Part shown: in pieces, positions 1-6,655 of the stretch
How positions within the stretch are numbered: position 1 is the stretch's first letter
Layout: every line of letters begins with the position of its first letter
Source: JBNJDJ01 sp051744845
GTDB taxonomy: Bacteria > Bacillota > Clostridia > Peptostreptococcales > Acidaminobacteraceae
Length of the DNA stretch: 7,761 nucleotides
Direction: 5' to 3'
NCBI GenBank assembly: GCA_051744845.1
Contig: JBNJDJ010000081.1
Location: 1-7,761 of the forward strand
The notes under the pieces: generated by a model
The model's database searches: none
Told to the model about the DNA's origin: nothing
What the model saw: the letters and a program-made list of their open reading frames with translations, nothing else
Made by a program: the position numbers and the translations under genes

Positions 1-462
1 ATCTATTAAAGCTAAAGCATTAGAATTACATACCAAAATATGGCCGCAAGCTCTTTTTAACACAATTGGAATTTCAGTACTTATTTTATCTAAATCTTTT
101 CTTGTAGGCATCCTTTTATCAATAAATTTTTTCTGATTCCAACCTCTTCCTTCTAAGATAGTTAAATCTTTATTTTTAATAAATTTTTTTGATTTATCTA
201 TTAACTCAGTAATTGACTCTACATCTGACAGATCTAATTGATCTAAAGCAATTCCTAATCCTAACAAATGCATATGACTGTCATTAAACCCTGGTATTAA
301 AGTCTTACCTTCTAAATTTATAGTTTTTCTACATTTTTTTGCCAGTGATTTTTTGTACTTACCTTTATATGATATTTTCCCATTTTTAACTATTAACATA
401 TCAATTACTTCATCAAAATTTGATGTGTTTATAAAATTCCCATTATAAAAACATGTACTCAA
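1..462 (-). CDS. YtcJ-like amidohydrolase (Amidohydrolase_3 family), N-terminal part, cut by window edge
   Basis: This is the first 154 codons of a metal-dependent hydrolase; the reading frame is open to the left edge. The N-terminus has the small beta-sandwich pattern of amidohydrolases (YNGNF near 6-10, IVKNGKI near 24-30). The strand-1 metal motif GFNDSHMHL follows at 58-66, giving H63 and H65 as the HxH ligands. GRGWNQ (105-110) and RACGHILVCNSNAL (137-150) match the YtcJ-type block usually seen as GxGW and RxxGH. Family members are about 520-550 residues, so roughly two thirds is missing, including the other metal ligands. The start is TTG at 460-462, set by AAAGGAGGG at 468-476; an ATG at the same spot is out of frame and stops at once. 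It lies 50 bases after the ornithine racemase and is probably co-transcribed. The substrate is unknown: the family acts on amide or related bonds, and a role on a D-amino-acid derivative would be only inference. Confidence 0.88.
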   Translation of the reverse strand, partial: MSTCFYNGNFINTSNFDEVIDMLIVKNGKISYKGKYKKSLAKKCRKTINLEGKTLIPGFNDSHMHLLGLGIALDQLDLSDVESITELIDKSKKFIKNKDLTILEGRGWNQKKFIDKRMPTRKDLDKISTEIPIVLKRACGHILVCNSNALALID

Positions 463-467
463 AACAT

Positions 468-476
468 CCCTCCTTT
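468..476 (-). promoter_or_regulatory. Ribosome binding site fixing a TTG start
   Basis: On the minus strand AAAGGAGGG lies 5 bases before TTG (460-462). The ATG directly abutting the GGAGGG reads ATG TTT TGA and ends immediately, so TTG is the only sensible start for the amidohydrolase. Confidence 0.8.
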
Positions 477-501
477 AAAAAAATCCTCTGGCATAGCCAA
501 A
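477..501 (-). terminator. Possible weak attenuator between racemase and amidohydrolase
   Basis: On the minus strand, TTTGGC-TAT-GCCAGA can form a 6-base stem with one G-U pair. Three bases later comes a run of seven T. The stem is short and the T-run abuts the ribosome binding site of the next gene. At most it would cause partial termination, lowering amidohydrolase expression relative to the racemase. Confidence 0.25.
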
Positions 502-512
502 CTAACTCTTTT

Positions 513-1601
513 TTATTGATTTATTTTATATATTTTTTTAATATTTGGATTCATACTACTATAAAGCATAGCTTGATAATATAAATTGAACTCTAAAATA
601 TCTCCTATTTTATAATCTTTTTTACACTTAGTAACATCAATAATTAAATGATCACTAGAACTACCAACTACATCTATTTCTTTATCTTTAGGAATTAATT
701 TATCGTGATGACCTATATCTTGCTTACCTAATCCAAGTAAAGCTCTTTCCCTAATACCTTTATCTTCATAGCTAGGTTGATTACCAAAGGCATCTATAAA
801 AATTTCACCAACAGGATGACTAGGTTTTTCTTTTATTTCAATTATTTGAGCTTTGATACTTAAAGTATCTTTTGATAATTTTTTAGTAGGATATCCCCAA
901 AAATCACATAAATCTCTAGCTAATAAAATTCCTTCTCCAACTCTTAAATGATTAATTTTATCAGGAATATTTTCATCAATTACTAAAGGTAAGCTAGTAG
1001 TTGCTCCACCACTAATAATTTCTAAAGGTTTTTTAGTAATATTTTTCTCTATTTTTGTAGCTAAATCAGACAATTTTTTTAAATTTTCATAAGTAGGCTT
1101 TATTGCTCCGTAGCAGCCTAAGTTAGTACCTATTCCTGCAAGTTTTAAATTTGAACTTTTAAAAACCCATCTAGCTACATCTATCAAATTTTTTTCATTA
1201 AAAAAACCTTCTCTTAAATCTCCTAGATCTACCATTAATACTACTTTATGTATCAAATCTTTTTTACTTGCTTTTTTATTTAAAGCTTTTAAAACTTCTA
1301 ATTCAGATTGAAGACTAATATCAACATATTTTAAAATATCATCTAATTCTGATAACATTGGAATTCTTAATTGTAAAGTATGAGCATTTAATTTATTTTT
1401 AAATTTTTTAAGTTGATTAAGTCTTGAACTTGCTAATTGATTAATACCTTCATCTAAAAAAAGTTTACTTATTTTTAAATCACCAAATACTCCCTTAGTT
1501 ACACCAGCAATCTTTATATTTTTTTCACTACACATTTTTTTTACTTCAGAAATATTATTCTTAATATTTTTCAAATTAAAAATTAATTGTGGATAAGACA
1601 A
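513..1601 (-). CDS. orr: Ornithine racemase-like PLP enzyme (Orr / alanine-ornithine racemase family)
   Basis: This 362-residue, cytoplasmic, fold-type III PLP racemase has the usual family length. GVTK at 33-36 supplies the Schiff-base lysine K36. MVDLGDLREGFF (123-134), GTNLGCYG (158-165), SGGATTSL (198-204, likely phosphate grip), RVGEGILLARD (220-230), GEIFIDAFGN (265-274) and SSSDHLIIDVT (314-324) match the block order of the Clostridium sticklandii ornithine racemase group rather than classical Alr. In that pathway L-ornithine becomes D-ornithine, which feeds ornithine aminomutase. The start is TTG at 1599-1601 with AGGAGG (1607-1612) five bases upstream; no better ATG fits. It has its own promoter (1634-1662) right after the yfcC terminator and is followed by the amidohydrolase. 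Some relatives racemise other amino acids such as alanine or lysine, so exact specificity is inferred from similarity and from the neighbouring ornithine carbamoyltransferase. Confidence 0.87.
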   Translation of the reverse strand: MSYPQLIFNLKNIKNNISEVKKMCSEKNIKIAGVTKGVFGDLKISKLFLDEGINQLASSRLNQLKKFKNKLNAHTLQLRIPMLSELDDILKYVDISLQSELEVLKALNKKASKKDLIHKVVLMVDLGDLREGFFNEKNLIDVARWVFKSSNLKLAGIGTNLGCYGAIKPTYENLKKLSDLATKIEKNITKKPLEIISGGATTSLPLVIDENIPDKINHLRVGEGILLARDLCDFWGYPTKKLSKDTLSIKAQIIEIKEKPSHPVGEIFIDAFGNQPSYEDKGIRERALLGLGKQDIGHHDKLIPKDKEIDVVGSSSDHLIIDVTKCKKDYKIGDILEFNLYYQAMLYSSMNPNIKKIYKINQ

Positions 1602-1633
1602 TTTAACCTCCTATATACAAAGTTTATTAATAA

Positions 1634-1662
1634 ATTGTAACATTTATATTTATATATAACAA
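1634..1662 (-). promoter_or_regulatory. Sigma-A-type promoter of the racemase-amidohydrolase unit
   Basis: On the minus strand a -35 box TTGTTA (1657-1662) and a -10 box TACAAT (1634-1639) are separated by exactly 17 bases. A TG one base before the -10 gives an extended -10. Transcription would start near 1627, leaving a leader of about 25 bases that contains the AGGAGG site. Confidence 0.7.
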
Positions 1663-1672
1663 GATTTTTTAC

Positions 1673-1701
1673 AAAAAAATAGTGACTCCGAAGAGTCACT
1701 A
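1673..1701 (-). terminator. Intrinsic terminator of the dipeptidase-yfcC operon with C(UUCG)G loop
   Basis: On the minus strand, a perfect 9-base stem TAGTGACTC/GAGTCACTA closes a TTCG loop with a C-G closing pair, the exceptionally stable UUCG tetraloop. Seven T follow directly. It begins 11 bases after the yfcC stop codon, so it should separate this operon from the racemase gene. Confidence 0.93.
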
Positions 1702-1712
1702 AGCTTATTTAA

Positions 1713-3140
1713 TTAAAGTATATATACTCCTGCTATTAATGAAATAATTGTAAATACAAATAATATTCCAATTAATTTCATAACAAATTTCAACCATTTA
1801 TTATAAGGTAATCTAGCAATTGCTAAACCTCCCATTACTACCGCACTAGTCGGTGTAATAAGGTTAACAATACCTGATGCTGATTGATAAGCAGTTACAA
1901 CTATAGATCTTCCTACTCCTACAAAGTCTCCTAAAGGAGCCATAATAGGCATTGAAAGCGTAGCTAATCCTGATGTCGATGGAATTAAAAATGACATTGG
2001 GATATAGAAAATATAAGTTAATATTGTAAATGCCGACTTAGAAAGAGTTGCTAAAGAATTTTCACCTAAGTTTAAAACTGTTGCAGTAATATTTCCTGAA
2101 TTCATAACAACAGTAATACCTCTAGATACTCCTACAATTAATGCAACACCTAATAAATCTCTAGCACCTTGTACAAATGAAGATGTAAGTTCTTTTTCAC
2201 TTAATCCACCTACTAATCCAATTACAATTGCAGCAACCAAGAATAATGCAGCTAATTCTTCAAACCACCACCATAAAGTTGGAACAGCAGTTATTCCAAT
2301 ATCTTCAAATGGAATAACACCAAATATCATTATACCAAATGTTAATGCAAATAAGAAAATAATAAATTTTCTCTTACCTGTAAACTCAGGAAATTCATCA
2401 ACATCTGTATCTCCGTGTTCTAAGAAATGTTTTTTATCTTCTTCTAATTTATCAGCTACAATTGATTTACTAGGATCTTTTTTAACTTTTCTAGCATATT
2501 TCATTACATAAAATATTGAAATACCTTCTCCTATTAATAACATTAAAAATCTTAATAACATTCCATTTCCTAAACTTATTTTAGCAAAACCTGATGCAAT
2601 ACCAGTTGCAAATGGATTTACTGTTGAAGCTAATACACCAGTTCCAGCACCTAATAAAATAACTGCAACAGCTGTAACTGTATCATAACCTGCTGCTAAA
2701 AATACTGGAATTAAAAGTGGATAAAAGGCTATGGTTTCCTCGGCCATTCCGTAAGTACTACCACCTATACCAAATAAAACCATAAGTACAGGTATCATAA
2801 TAAACTCTTTACCTTTTAAACTAGTTACAATAGAATTAATAGCTGCATCTATCGCTCCTGTTTTCATTACTACACCTAAAAATCCACCTATAATAATTAC
2901 AAACAATGCTACTCCGATAGCACCTTTAAACCCTTTAATAGGAGCTAATATAACATCAAATACTCCTTGTGGATTTGATTCAACTTCCTCATAAGTCCCT
3001 GCTACTGGTACCATATCTCCAGTATCTGGGTCTTCCATTTTTTCATATTGCCCTGCAGGTACAATCCATGTTAATAAAGCTACAACAATAATAATTCCAA
3101 TTAAGATTGTATATGCACTAGGCATCTTAAATTTACTCAT
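1713..3140 (-). CDS. yfcC: YfcC-family membrane carrier (ArcD/DcuC-like), probable arginine/ornithine or other amino-acid transporter
   Basis: This 475-residue polytopic inner-membrane protein has about 11-13 hydrophobic segments. The first (near 9-29) ends in TWIVPAGQYE, the signature opening of the YfcC family. A charged cytoplasmic or exposed loop spans about 214-257 and splits two halves. Conserved blocks are FGIGGSTYGMAEE (123-135), STVNPFATGIASG (172-184), IPSTSGLATLSMP (386-398) and ASGIVNLITPTSAVVMGG (421-438); the paired Ser/Thr/Asn/Pro loops look like re-entrant substrate sites as in the C4-dicarboxylate/ArcD superfamily. Family proteins are annotated as anaerobic C4-dicarboxylate carriers, but several streptococcal ArcD arginine-ornithine antiporters belong here. 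ATG at 3138-3140 follows GGAGGG by four bases, and the site overlaps the stop codon of the upstream dipeptidase gene, so the two are co-translated. The dipeptidase and racemase neighbours favour an amino-acid substrate; this is inference. Confidence 0.9.
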   Translation of the reverse strand: MSKFKMPSAYTILIGIIIVVALLTWIVPAGQYEKMEDPDTGDMVPVAGTYEEVESNPQGVFDVILAPIKGFKGAIGVALFVIIIGGFLGVVMKTGAIDAAINSIVTSLKGKEFIMIPVLMVLFGIGGSTYGMAEETIAFYPLLIPVFLAAGYDTVTAVAVILLGAGTGVLASTVNPFATGIASGFAKISLGNGMLLRFLMLLIGEGISIFYVMKYARKVKKDPSKSIVADKLEEDKKHFLEHGDTDVDEFPEFTGKRKFIIFLFALTFGIMIFGVIPFEDIGITAVPTLWWWFEELAALFLVAAIVIGLVGGLSEKELTSSFVQGARDLLGVALIVGVSRGITVVMNSGNITATVLNLGENSLATLSKSAFTILTYIFYIPMSFLIPSTSGLATLSMPIMAPLGDFVGVGRSIVVTAYQSASGIVNLITPTSAVVMGGLAIARLPYNKWLKFVMKLIGILFVFTIISLIAGVYIL

Positions 3141-3150
3141 AAATCCCTCC

Positions 3151-4461
3151 TTATTTCAATAATTCTTCAATAGTCCTTTTATAAATGTTACTACATTTAA
3201 AAAGGTTATCCTTTTTTATATATTCATTCGCTTTATGTTCCACTTTTTTATCTCCTGGAAATAAAGCGCCATAAGCTAAACAATTATCTATCGCTCTTGC
3301 ATAAGTAGCGCCACCTGAAGATTTTGGTGTAGAATCTAGTCCAGTTTCTTCTGTAAATACTTTCTTTAATTTTTTTACCATAAAATTATCTTCAGATATA
3401 AATATTGAATCTAAATAATCGTATTCTTCATATCTGAAATCATATTCAGATACTACATTTTTTAAAGCCTCTACAACTTTTTCTTTTTCAAAAGTTACTG
3501 GAATTCTTATATCCAAACCAATTACTTGTGAATTTTCATTTAAATCTATATTACCTAAGTTTACAGTTAACTTACCTGAAACTTCATCTTCACAATTATT
3601 TATAAAACCTTCACCATGTAATTTGTTATAAAAAACGTTTTCAATCATCTTAGTTGTATTGTTTTTTACACCTATATTATTCAAAGCTTTTACTAATCTT
3701 AAAATGGCATTGATTCCTTCACTTGGTTTAGAAGCATGCGAACCTTGACCTAAAACTTCAATTTTACTTTTTTTATCATTATATTCAAAATCTAGTTTCT
3801 CAAGTTCATTTTTTAATTTATCTATTTCTTTTCCATCATAAATTGCTTTATCAGGAACAGCGTTAAATGCATTATCTACTTTAATTTTTATATCCGAACC
3901 ATTATCTAAAATTAATTTAGATTGTAATAAACCTTTTTCAGCATTAATCATCGGAAATATTGAATCAGGAGTAAAACCATAATCTGGTTTTTCTTCATTT
4001 TCTAAATATTTATCAATACTTCTCCAAAGGTTTTCCTCATCCAATCCAAATATAAATCTCACTCTTTTATTAAAATCAATATTTTCATCAATCAAAGACT
4101 TAACACCATATAAAGCTGCTAAAGTAGGACCTTTATCATCTTGAGTTCCTCTACCATATAGTTTCCCAGCTTTTTCTGTTAACTTAAATGGATCAGTTTC
4201 CCATTTTTCTAAATCACCTGCTGGTACAACATCTAAATGGCCTAAAACTCCTATTAATTCATCACCACTACCTATTTCAGCGTAACCATAATATTTATTA
4301 TAAAATGTTTCAAAACCTAATATTTCAGCTATATTTAACATTTCTTTTAAAGATTCATCAATAGCCTTACCAAATGGATAATCAGTATTATCATTATTTA
4401 AAACACTTGGGATTTCTATTAATTTCTTTAAATCACTTAATAAATCATTTTTATAATCCAT
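3151..4461 (-). CDS. M20-family Mn/Zn dipeptidase (PepV/Sapep type, ArcT-like position)
   Basis: This 436-residue cytoplasmic metallopeptidase of the PepV/Sapep branch of M20 cleaves dipeptides and possibly short acylated or beta-dipeptides. Catalytic residues are visible: GHLDVVPAGD (74-83) gives H75 as metal ligand and D77 as its partner; GRGTQDDKGP (103-112) gives the bridging aspartate; GLDEEN (139-144) gives E142/E143 as catalytic base and ligand; TPDSIFP (164-170) gives D166; EHKANEYI (408-415) gives H409. GQGSHASKP (238-246) carries H242 of the lid domain, roughly residues 180-350. SGGATYARA (382-390) is typical of Sapep. Length is slightly below PepV (about 470). ATG at 4459-4461 follows AAAGGAGG by four bases. 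It is the first gene of a two-gene operon with yfcC (10-base spacing). In streptococcal arginine deiminase operons a similar peptidase (ArcT) pairs with a YfcC-like ArcD. Substrate specificity is not readable here. Confidence 0.93.
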   Translation of the reverse strand: MDYKNDLLSDLKKLIEIPSVLNNDNTDYPFGKAIDESLKEMLNIAEILGFETFYNKYYGYAEIGSGDELIGVLGHLDVVPAGDLEKWETDPFKLTEKAGKLYGRGTQDDKGPTLAALYGVKSLIDENIDFNKRVRFIFGLDEENLWRSIDKYLENEEKPDYGFTPDSIFPMINAEKGLLQSKLILDNGSDIKIKVDNAFNAVPDKAIYDGKEIDKLKNELEKLDFEYNDKKSKIEVLGQGSHASKPSEGINAILRLVKALNNIGVKNNTTKMIENVFYNKLHGEGFINNCEDEVSGKLTVNLGNIDLNENSQVIGLDIRIPVTFEKEKVVEALKNVVSEYDFRYEEYDYLDSIFISEDNFMVKKLKKVFTEETGLDSTPKSSGGATYARAIDNCLAYGALFPGDKKVEHKANEYIKKDNLFKCSNIYKRTIEELLK

Positions 4462-4492
4462 TAATCCTCCTTTAATTCTACCTCTATAATCA

Positions 4493-4520
4493 ATTCTAAC
4501 AACTTACAAATAAAAGTCAA
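4493..4520 (-). promoter_or_regulatory. Promoter of the dipeptidase-yfcC operon
   Basis: On the minus strand -35 TTGACT (4515-4520) and -10 TAGAAT (4493-4498) are 16 bases apart. The predicted start near 4486 leaves a leader of about 25 bases with AAAGGAGG at 4466-4473. The near-consensus -35 makes this the best candidate in the region. Confidence 0.65.
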
Positions 4521-4643
4521 CTTTAGCTAAATAGAGTAAAATATAATAACCTATTTTTATTCATTTAATTGCGATTATATGCACTTTGAACTAATAATTA
4601 TCCATTTTTTTAATTATTCTTTAATAAAAATTCTTAATTACGT

Positions 4644-4661
4644 TTTTGTAACAATTTTGTA
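4644..4661 (+). repeat. Tandem direct repeat TTTTGTA with 11-base period
   Basis: TTTTGTA occurs at 4644-4650 and again at 4655-4661, with starts 11 bases apart, about one helical turn. This is the geometry used by OmpR/PhoB-family regulators, and the neighbouring gene encodes one. A looser TTTGCA follows at 4665-4670. Assignment as a binding site is inference; short AT-rich repeats can arise by chance here. Confidence 0.4.
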
Positions 4662-4765
4662 TTATTTGCAAAATCTTCTGATATTTAAGGATTTAATATT
4701 CTTTAATATATGCTTAAAAAATTAAATATAACAAATCCATACTTAAATTGTTTATTAATCTTATA

Positions 4766-4791
4766 TTTTTTTGTAAATAAATACAAAAAAA
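4766..4791. repeat. Perfect 10-base inverted repeat before the response-regulator promoter
   Basis: TTTTTTTGTA (4766-4775) and TACAAAAAAA (4782-4791) are perfect reverse complements around a 6-base AT spacer, ending 3 bases before the -35 box at 4795. Each arm contains the same TTTTGTA core seen in the direct repeat at 4644-4661. It could be an operator for activation or autoregulation, or an AT-rich upstream element for polymerase. It lacks the GC-rich stem of a terminator. Confidence 0.5.
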
Positions 4792-4794
4792 GTA

Positions 4795-4822
4795 TTGATA
4801 AATTTTAAAAATAGTGTATAAT
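4795..4822 (+). promoter_or_regulatory. Promoter of the response regulator gene
   Basis: The -35 box TTGATA (4795-4800) and a consensus -10 TATAAT (4817-4822) are spaced by 16 bases. Transcription would start near 4829, giving a very short leader that begins at the ribosome binding site AAAGGTGG (4829-4836). Confidence 0.75.
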
Positions 4823-4845
4823 TAATGTAAAGGTGGTGTTAAATT

Positions 4846-5556
4846 ATGAATACAATTTTATTGGTTGATGATGATTCTGTATTATTGAAGAAACTTAAGA
4901 AAATTTTATCAGATAATAACTACGACGTATTAACAGCAGACAGTTATGGTAATATGCGAAAACATGTTAAAAATGAGTATGAAAGAATTGACTGTATAAT
5001 ATTAGACGTATTATTACCAAATGTAGATGGAATTGAAATTTTAGAAGAGTTGAAAGTAAATCACAGAACTAAAAATATCCCTATTATAATGATCTCAGCA
5101 AGAGATACTGAACATTTAATAGTGGAGTCATTAAAAGAAGGGGCTGAAGACTATATTACAAAGCCTATTAGAAAAAATGAATTTTTAATGAGAATTAAAG
5201 TTGCAATTGAAAGAGCTGAAAAATTAAAAAATGTTCCTATTAAATTCTTAAAAACAGATGAGTTAGAAGTGGATTTATTAAATAGAAAAGTTTTATTTAA
5301 TGATGAAATGATTAAATTAACAAACAAGGAATATCACTTACTTGTTTTATTTATGAAAAATCCGCATAAGATATTTGATAGAAAAGAATTAATGGAAAAA
5401 ATTTGGCCAAATAATGATAATTATGAATCAAGAACTGTAGACCTACATATCTCTACTCTTAGAAAAAAATTGAATAAAGACGATTTATCTATGTTTATTG
5501 AAACTATAAGAGGAATGGGCTATAGATTTAAAAAATCTGTGACAATTGAAAAGTAA
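4846..5556 (+). CDS. OmpR/PhoB-family response regulator, orphan
   Basis: This 236-residue cytoplasmic transcription factor has the full two-domain layout. The receiver domain (about 2-122) shows the acidic pocket D8-D10 (VDDDS), phosphoacceptor D54 in IILDVLLPNVDG, switch S84 (MISA), Y103 and K106 in DYITKP. A short linker leads to a winged-helix domain (about 135-230). LTNKEYHLL (158-166), the recognition helix around SRTVDLHISTLRKKL (195-209) and the wing IRGMGYRF (221-228) are standard for the family. All phosphorylation residues are present, so it should respond to a kinase, yet no histidine kinase gene lies beside it: the upstream gene is divergent and the downstream operon is convergent. 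It is monocistronic, with its own promoter and terminator. Its targets are unknown; autoregulation or control of the divergent dipeptidase-yfcC operon is inferred only from the repeats in the shared gap. Confidence 0.95.
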   Translation: MNTILLVDDDSVLLKKLKKILSDNNYDVLTADSYGNMRKHVKNEYERIDCIILDVLLPNVDGIEILEELKVNHRTKNIPIIMISARDTEHLIVESLKEGAEDYITKPIRKNEFLMRIKVAIERAEKLKNVPIKFLKTDELEVDLLNRKVLFNDEMIKLTNKEYHLLVLFMKNPHKIFDRKELMEKIWPNNDNYESRTVDLHISTLRKKLNKDDLSMFIETIRGMGYRFKKSVTIEK

Positions 5557-5561
5557 ACTCA

Positions 5562-5592
5562 AAGCAATCGTAAAGATTGCTTATTTTTTTTT
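5562..5592 (+). terminator. Intrinsic terminator of the response regulator gene
   Basis: An 8-base perfect stem AAGCAATC/GATTGCTT with loop GTAAA is followed by A and nine T. It starts six bases after the response regulator stop codon. Its T-run and stem foot overlap the 3' end of the convergent DUF1934 gene. The hairpin could also act on minus-strand transcripts, although the T-content there (TTTGAGTTTACTTTT) is poorer. Confidence 0.92.
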
Positions 5593-5994
5593 GAAAGAAA
5601 TAAATAAAGAATTCTTTCCTTTAGATAAGTTTTTTATATTTAATAAATAATCTATTTTAATAATACCTTTATTTAAATCAACTTGCTTTTTTTTAGTTAA
5701 TATTTCCATATCAAAATTCCCATATGGAGTTTCATAATCCGCATATGTTTTCTTATTTAATTTAAATACCATTTTAGATTTCGTTTCACCGTATCTATTC
5801 ATTATAATTTTTGATTTTTCAATAATTAAAATAATCCGATTTTTTTCCATACCAGATAATTTTTCTTCATTATAGGATAAATAATATTTATCATTTTTCT
5901 TATAAAATTTACCCTTAGTTTTAAATTTGATTTCTTCACTTTTACCATCTTGTAAAATTTCCGATTTAACTTTTATATTTACTTCTTTATTCAT
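5581..5994 (-). CDS. DUF1934 (YwiB-like) small beta-barrel protein
   Basis: This 137-residue protein has the length and pattern of the DUF1934/YwiB family, which adopts a calycin-like (lipocalin-type) beta barrel; its function is not established. Visible features are alternating beta-strand patterns: VNIKVKSEI at the start, GKFYKKNDKYYLSYNE (28-43) where family members have a YLxY-type strand, a central IILIIEKSKIIMNRYGE stretch, the TPYGNFDMEI segment (89-98) characteristic of the family, and a closing YLLNI strand. There is no signal peptide or membrane segment, so it is presumably cytoplasmic. The start ATG overlaps the gntR stop by 8 bases (ATGAATAA) and has no strong ribosome binding site, indicating translational coupling. 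The C-terminal lysines are encoded by the A-run that is the T-tract of the opposing terminator. The assignment rests on pattern memory and is fairly firm. Confidence 0.8.
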   Translation of the reverse strand: MNKEVNIKVKSEILQDGKSEEIKFKTKGKFYKKNDKYYLSYNEEKLSGMEKNRIILIIEKSKIIMNRYGETKSKMVFKLNKKTYADYETPYGNFDMEILTKKKQVDLNKGIIKIDYLLNIKNLSKGKNSLFISFKKK

Positions 5995-6655
5995 TTCTAC
6001 TAATCCACTCTTCTAAATTTTCTTTTATACTTTCAATATGTTGTTGAGCATATTTTTCTGCATTTTTTTCATCACCTGATATAATTGCTTTATATAACTC
6101 TTCATGTTTTAAAAATATATCAAAGTAATTATCAAATTCTTTAAAATATGTTAATCTAAATCTTTGAAATTGATCTTGAAGTTCTCCTATCATATCTGTT
6201 AATTTTTTGTTCCCAGTTTTACTATATATAAGCTCATGGAATTCTTTATCCAATTTAACTAAATCTTTTTGATTTGAGGTTTCTGAAGCAAGATTAAATT
6301 TTTCAATATTTTCTAAAAGTTTATCTTTTTTTTCTTCTTTATTTTTTATTCTTTTAGCAGCTAATTTAGCGGCTAAACCTTCTAAAACTACTCTGATTTC
6401 TAAAACTTCTAAAATATCTCTTTTAGTTATTTTTTTTACATATGCACCTTTTCTAGGAACCATTTCTACATAATTTTCTTTTTCTAATTTTCTTATAGCT
6501 TCTCTTACAGGAGTACGACTTACTCCTAAATCTTTAGCAATTTTTGATTCCATCAACCTTTGACCAGCTTTAAGTTCACCTTTAAGAATAGAATCTTTTA
6601 ATTTTTCAAATACAATTGTACCCAAAGGTTGATATCTATTAATTTTATTCCCCAT
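5987..6655 (-). CDS. GntR-family transcriptional regulator, FadR/FCD subfamily
   Basis: This 222-residue DNA-binding regulator has an N-terminal winged helix (about 9-76). ILKGELKAGQRL, KIAKDLGVSRTPVREAIRKLE (recognition helix about 46-58) and VEMVPRKGAYV are diagnostic. The helical FCD ligand domain (about 80-215) shows the complete metal/ligand set: D136 and H140 (LDKEFH), H184 (KHEEL) and H206 (QQHIES), so it probably binds a metal-coordinated carboxylate effector. An ATG four codons upstream (6665-6667) would start inside the GGAGG sequence itself; that GGAGG (6661-6665) sits five bases before the ATG at 6653-6655, so I choose the latter. It overlaps the ispE stop by 11 bases and the DUF1934 start by 8, forming a coupled operon. 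Targets are unknown; nearby candidates are its own operon promoter, with a palindrome at 7541-7553, and the amino-acid genes on either side. Confidence 0.93.
   Translation of the reverse strand: MGNKINRYQPLGTIVFEKLKDSILKGELKAGQRLMESKIAKDLGVSRTPVREAIRKLEKENYVEMVPRKGAYVKKITKRDILEVLEIRVVLEGLAAKLAAKRIKNKEEKKDKLLENIEKFNLASETSNQKDLVKLDKEFHELIYSKTGNKKLTDMIGELQDQFQRFRLTYFKEFDNYFDIFLKHEELYKAIISGDEKNAEKYAQQHIESIKENLEEWISRNE

Larger units (their letters stand above)
4462..4845. other. Divergent non-coding gap with two promoters and repeat-type regulatory sites
   Basis: This gap between the dipeptidase gene (minus) and the response regulator gene (plus) has no credible open frame. It carries a promoter facing each way (4493-4520 and 4795-4822), a tandem TTTTGTA repeat (4644-4661) and a perfect inverted repeat just before the response-regulator -35 box (4766-4791). 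About 270 bases between the two promoters are more than needed for two core promoters. I see no terminator followed by a proper T-run and no recognisable riboswitch or small RNA, but a short unstructured RNA cannot be excluded. Confidence 0.6.

Noticed and set aside
4570..4600. Second minus-strand promoter with TATAAT near 4575-4580 upstream of the dipeptidase gene
   Set aside because: No acceptable -35 box at 16-18 bases; TATAAT-like strings are expected by chance in such AT-rich DNA.
4655..4675. Hairpin ATTTTG/CAAAAT in the divergent gap as a terminator or small RNA
   Set aside because: AT-only weak stem of six pairs with a nine-base loop and no T-run; no gene ends here.
4462..4845. Riboswitch (for example T-box or lysine) upstream of the dipeptidase or regulator gene
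   Set aside because: Both predicted leaders are under 30 bases, and no conserved aptamer core, T-box sequence or terminator/antiterminator pair is visible.
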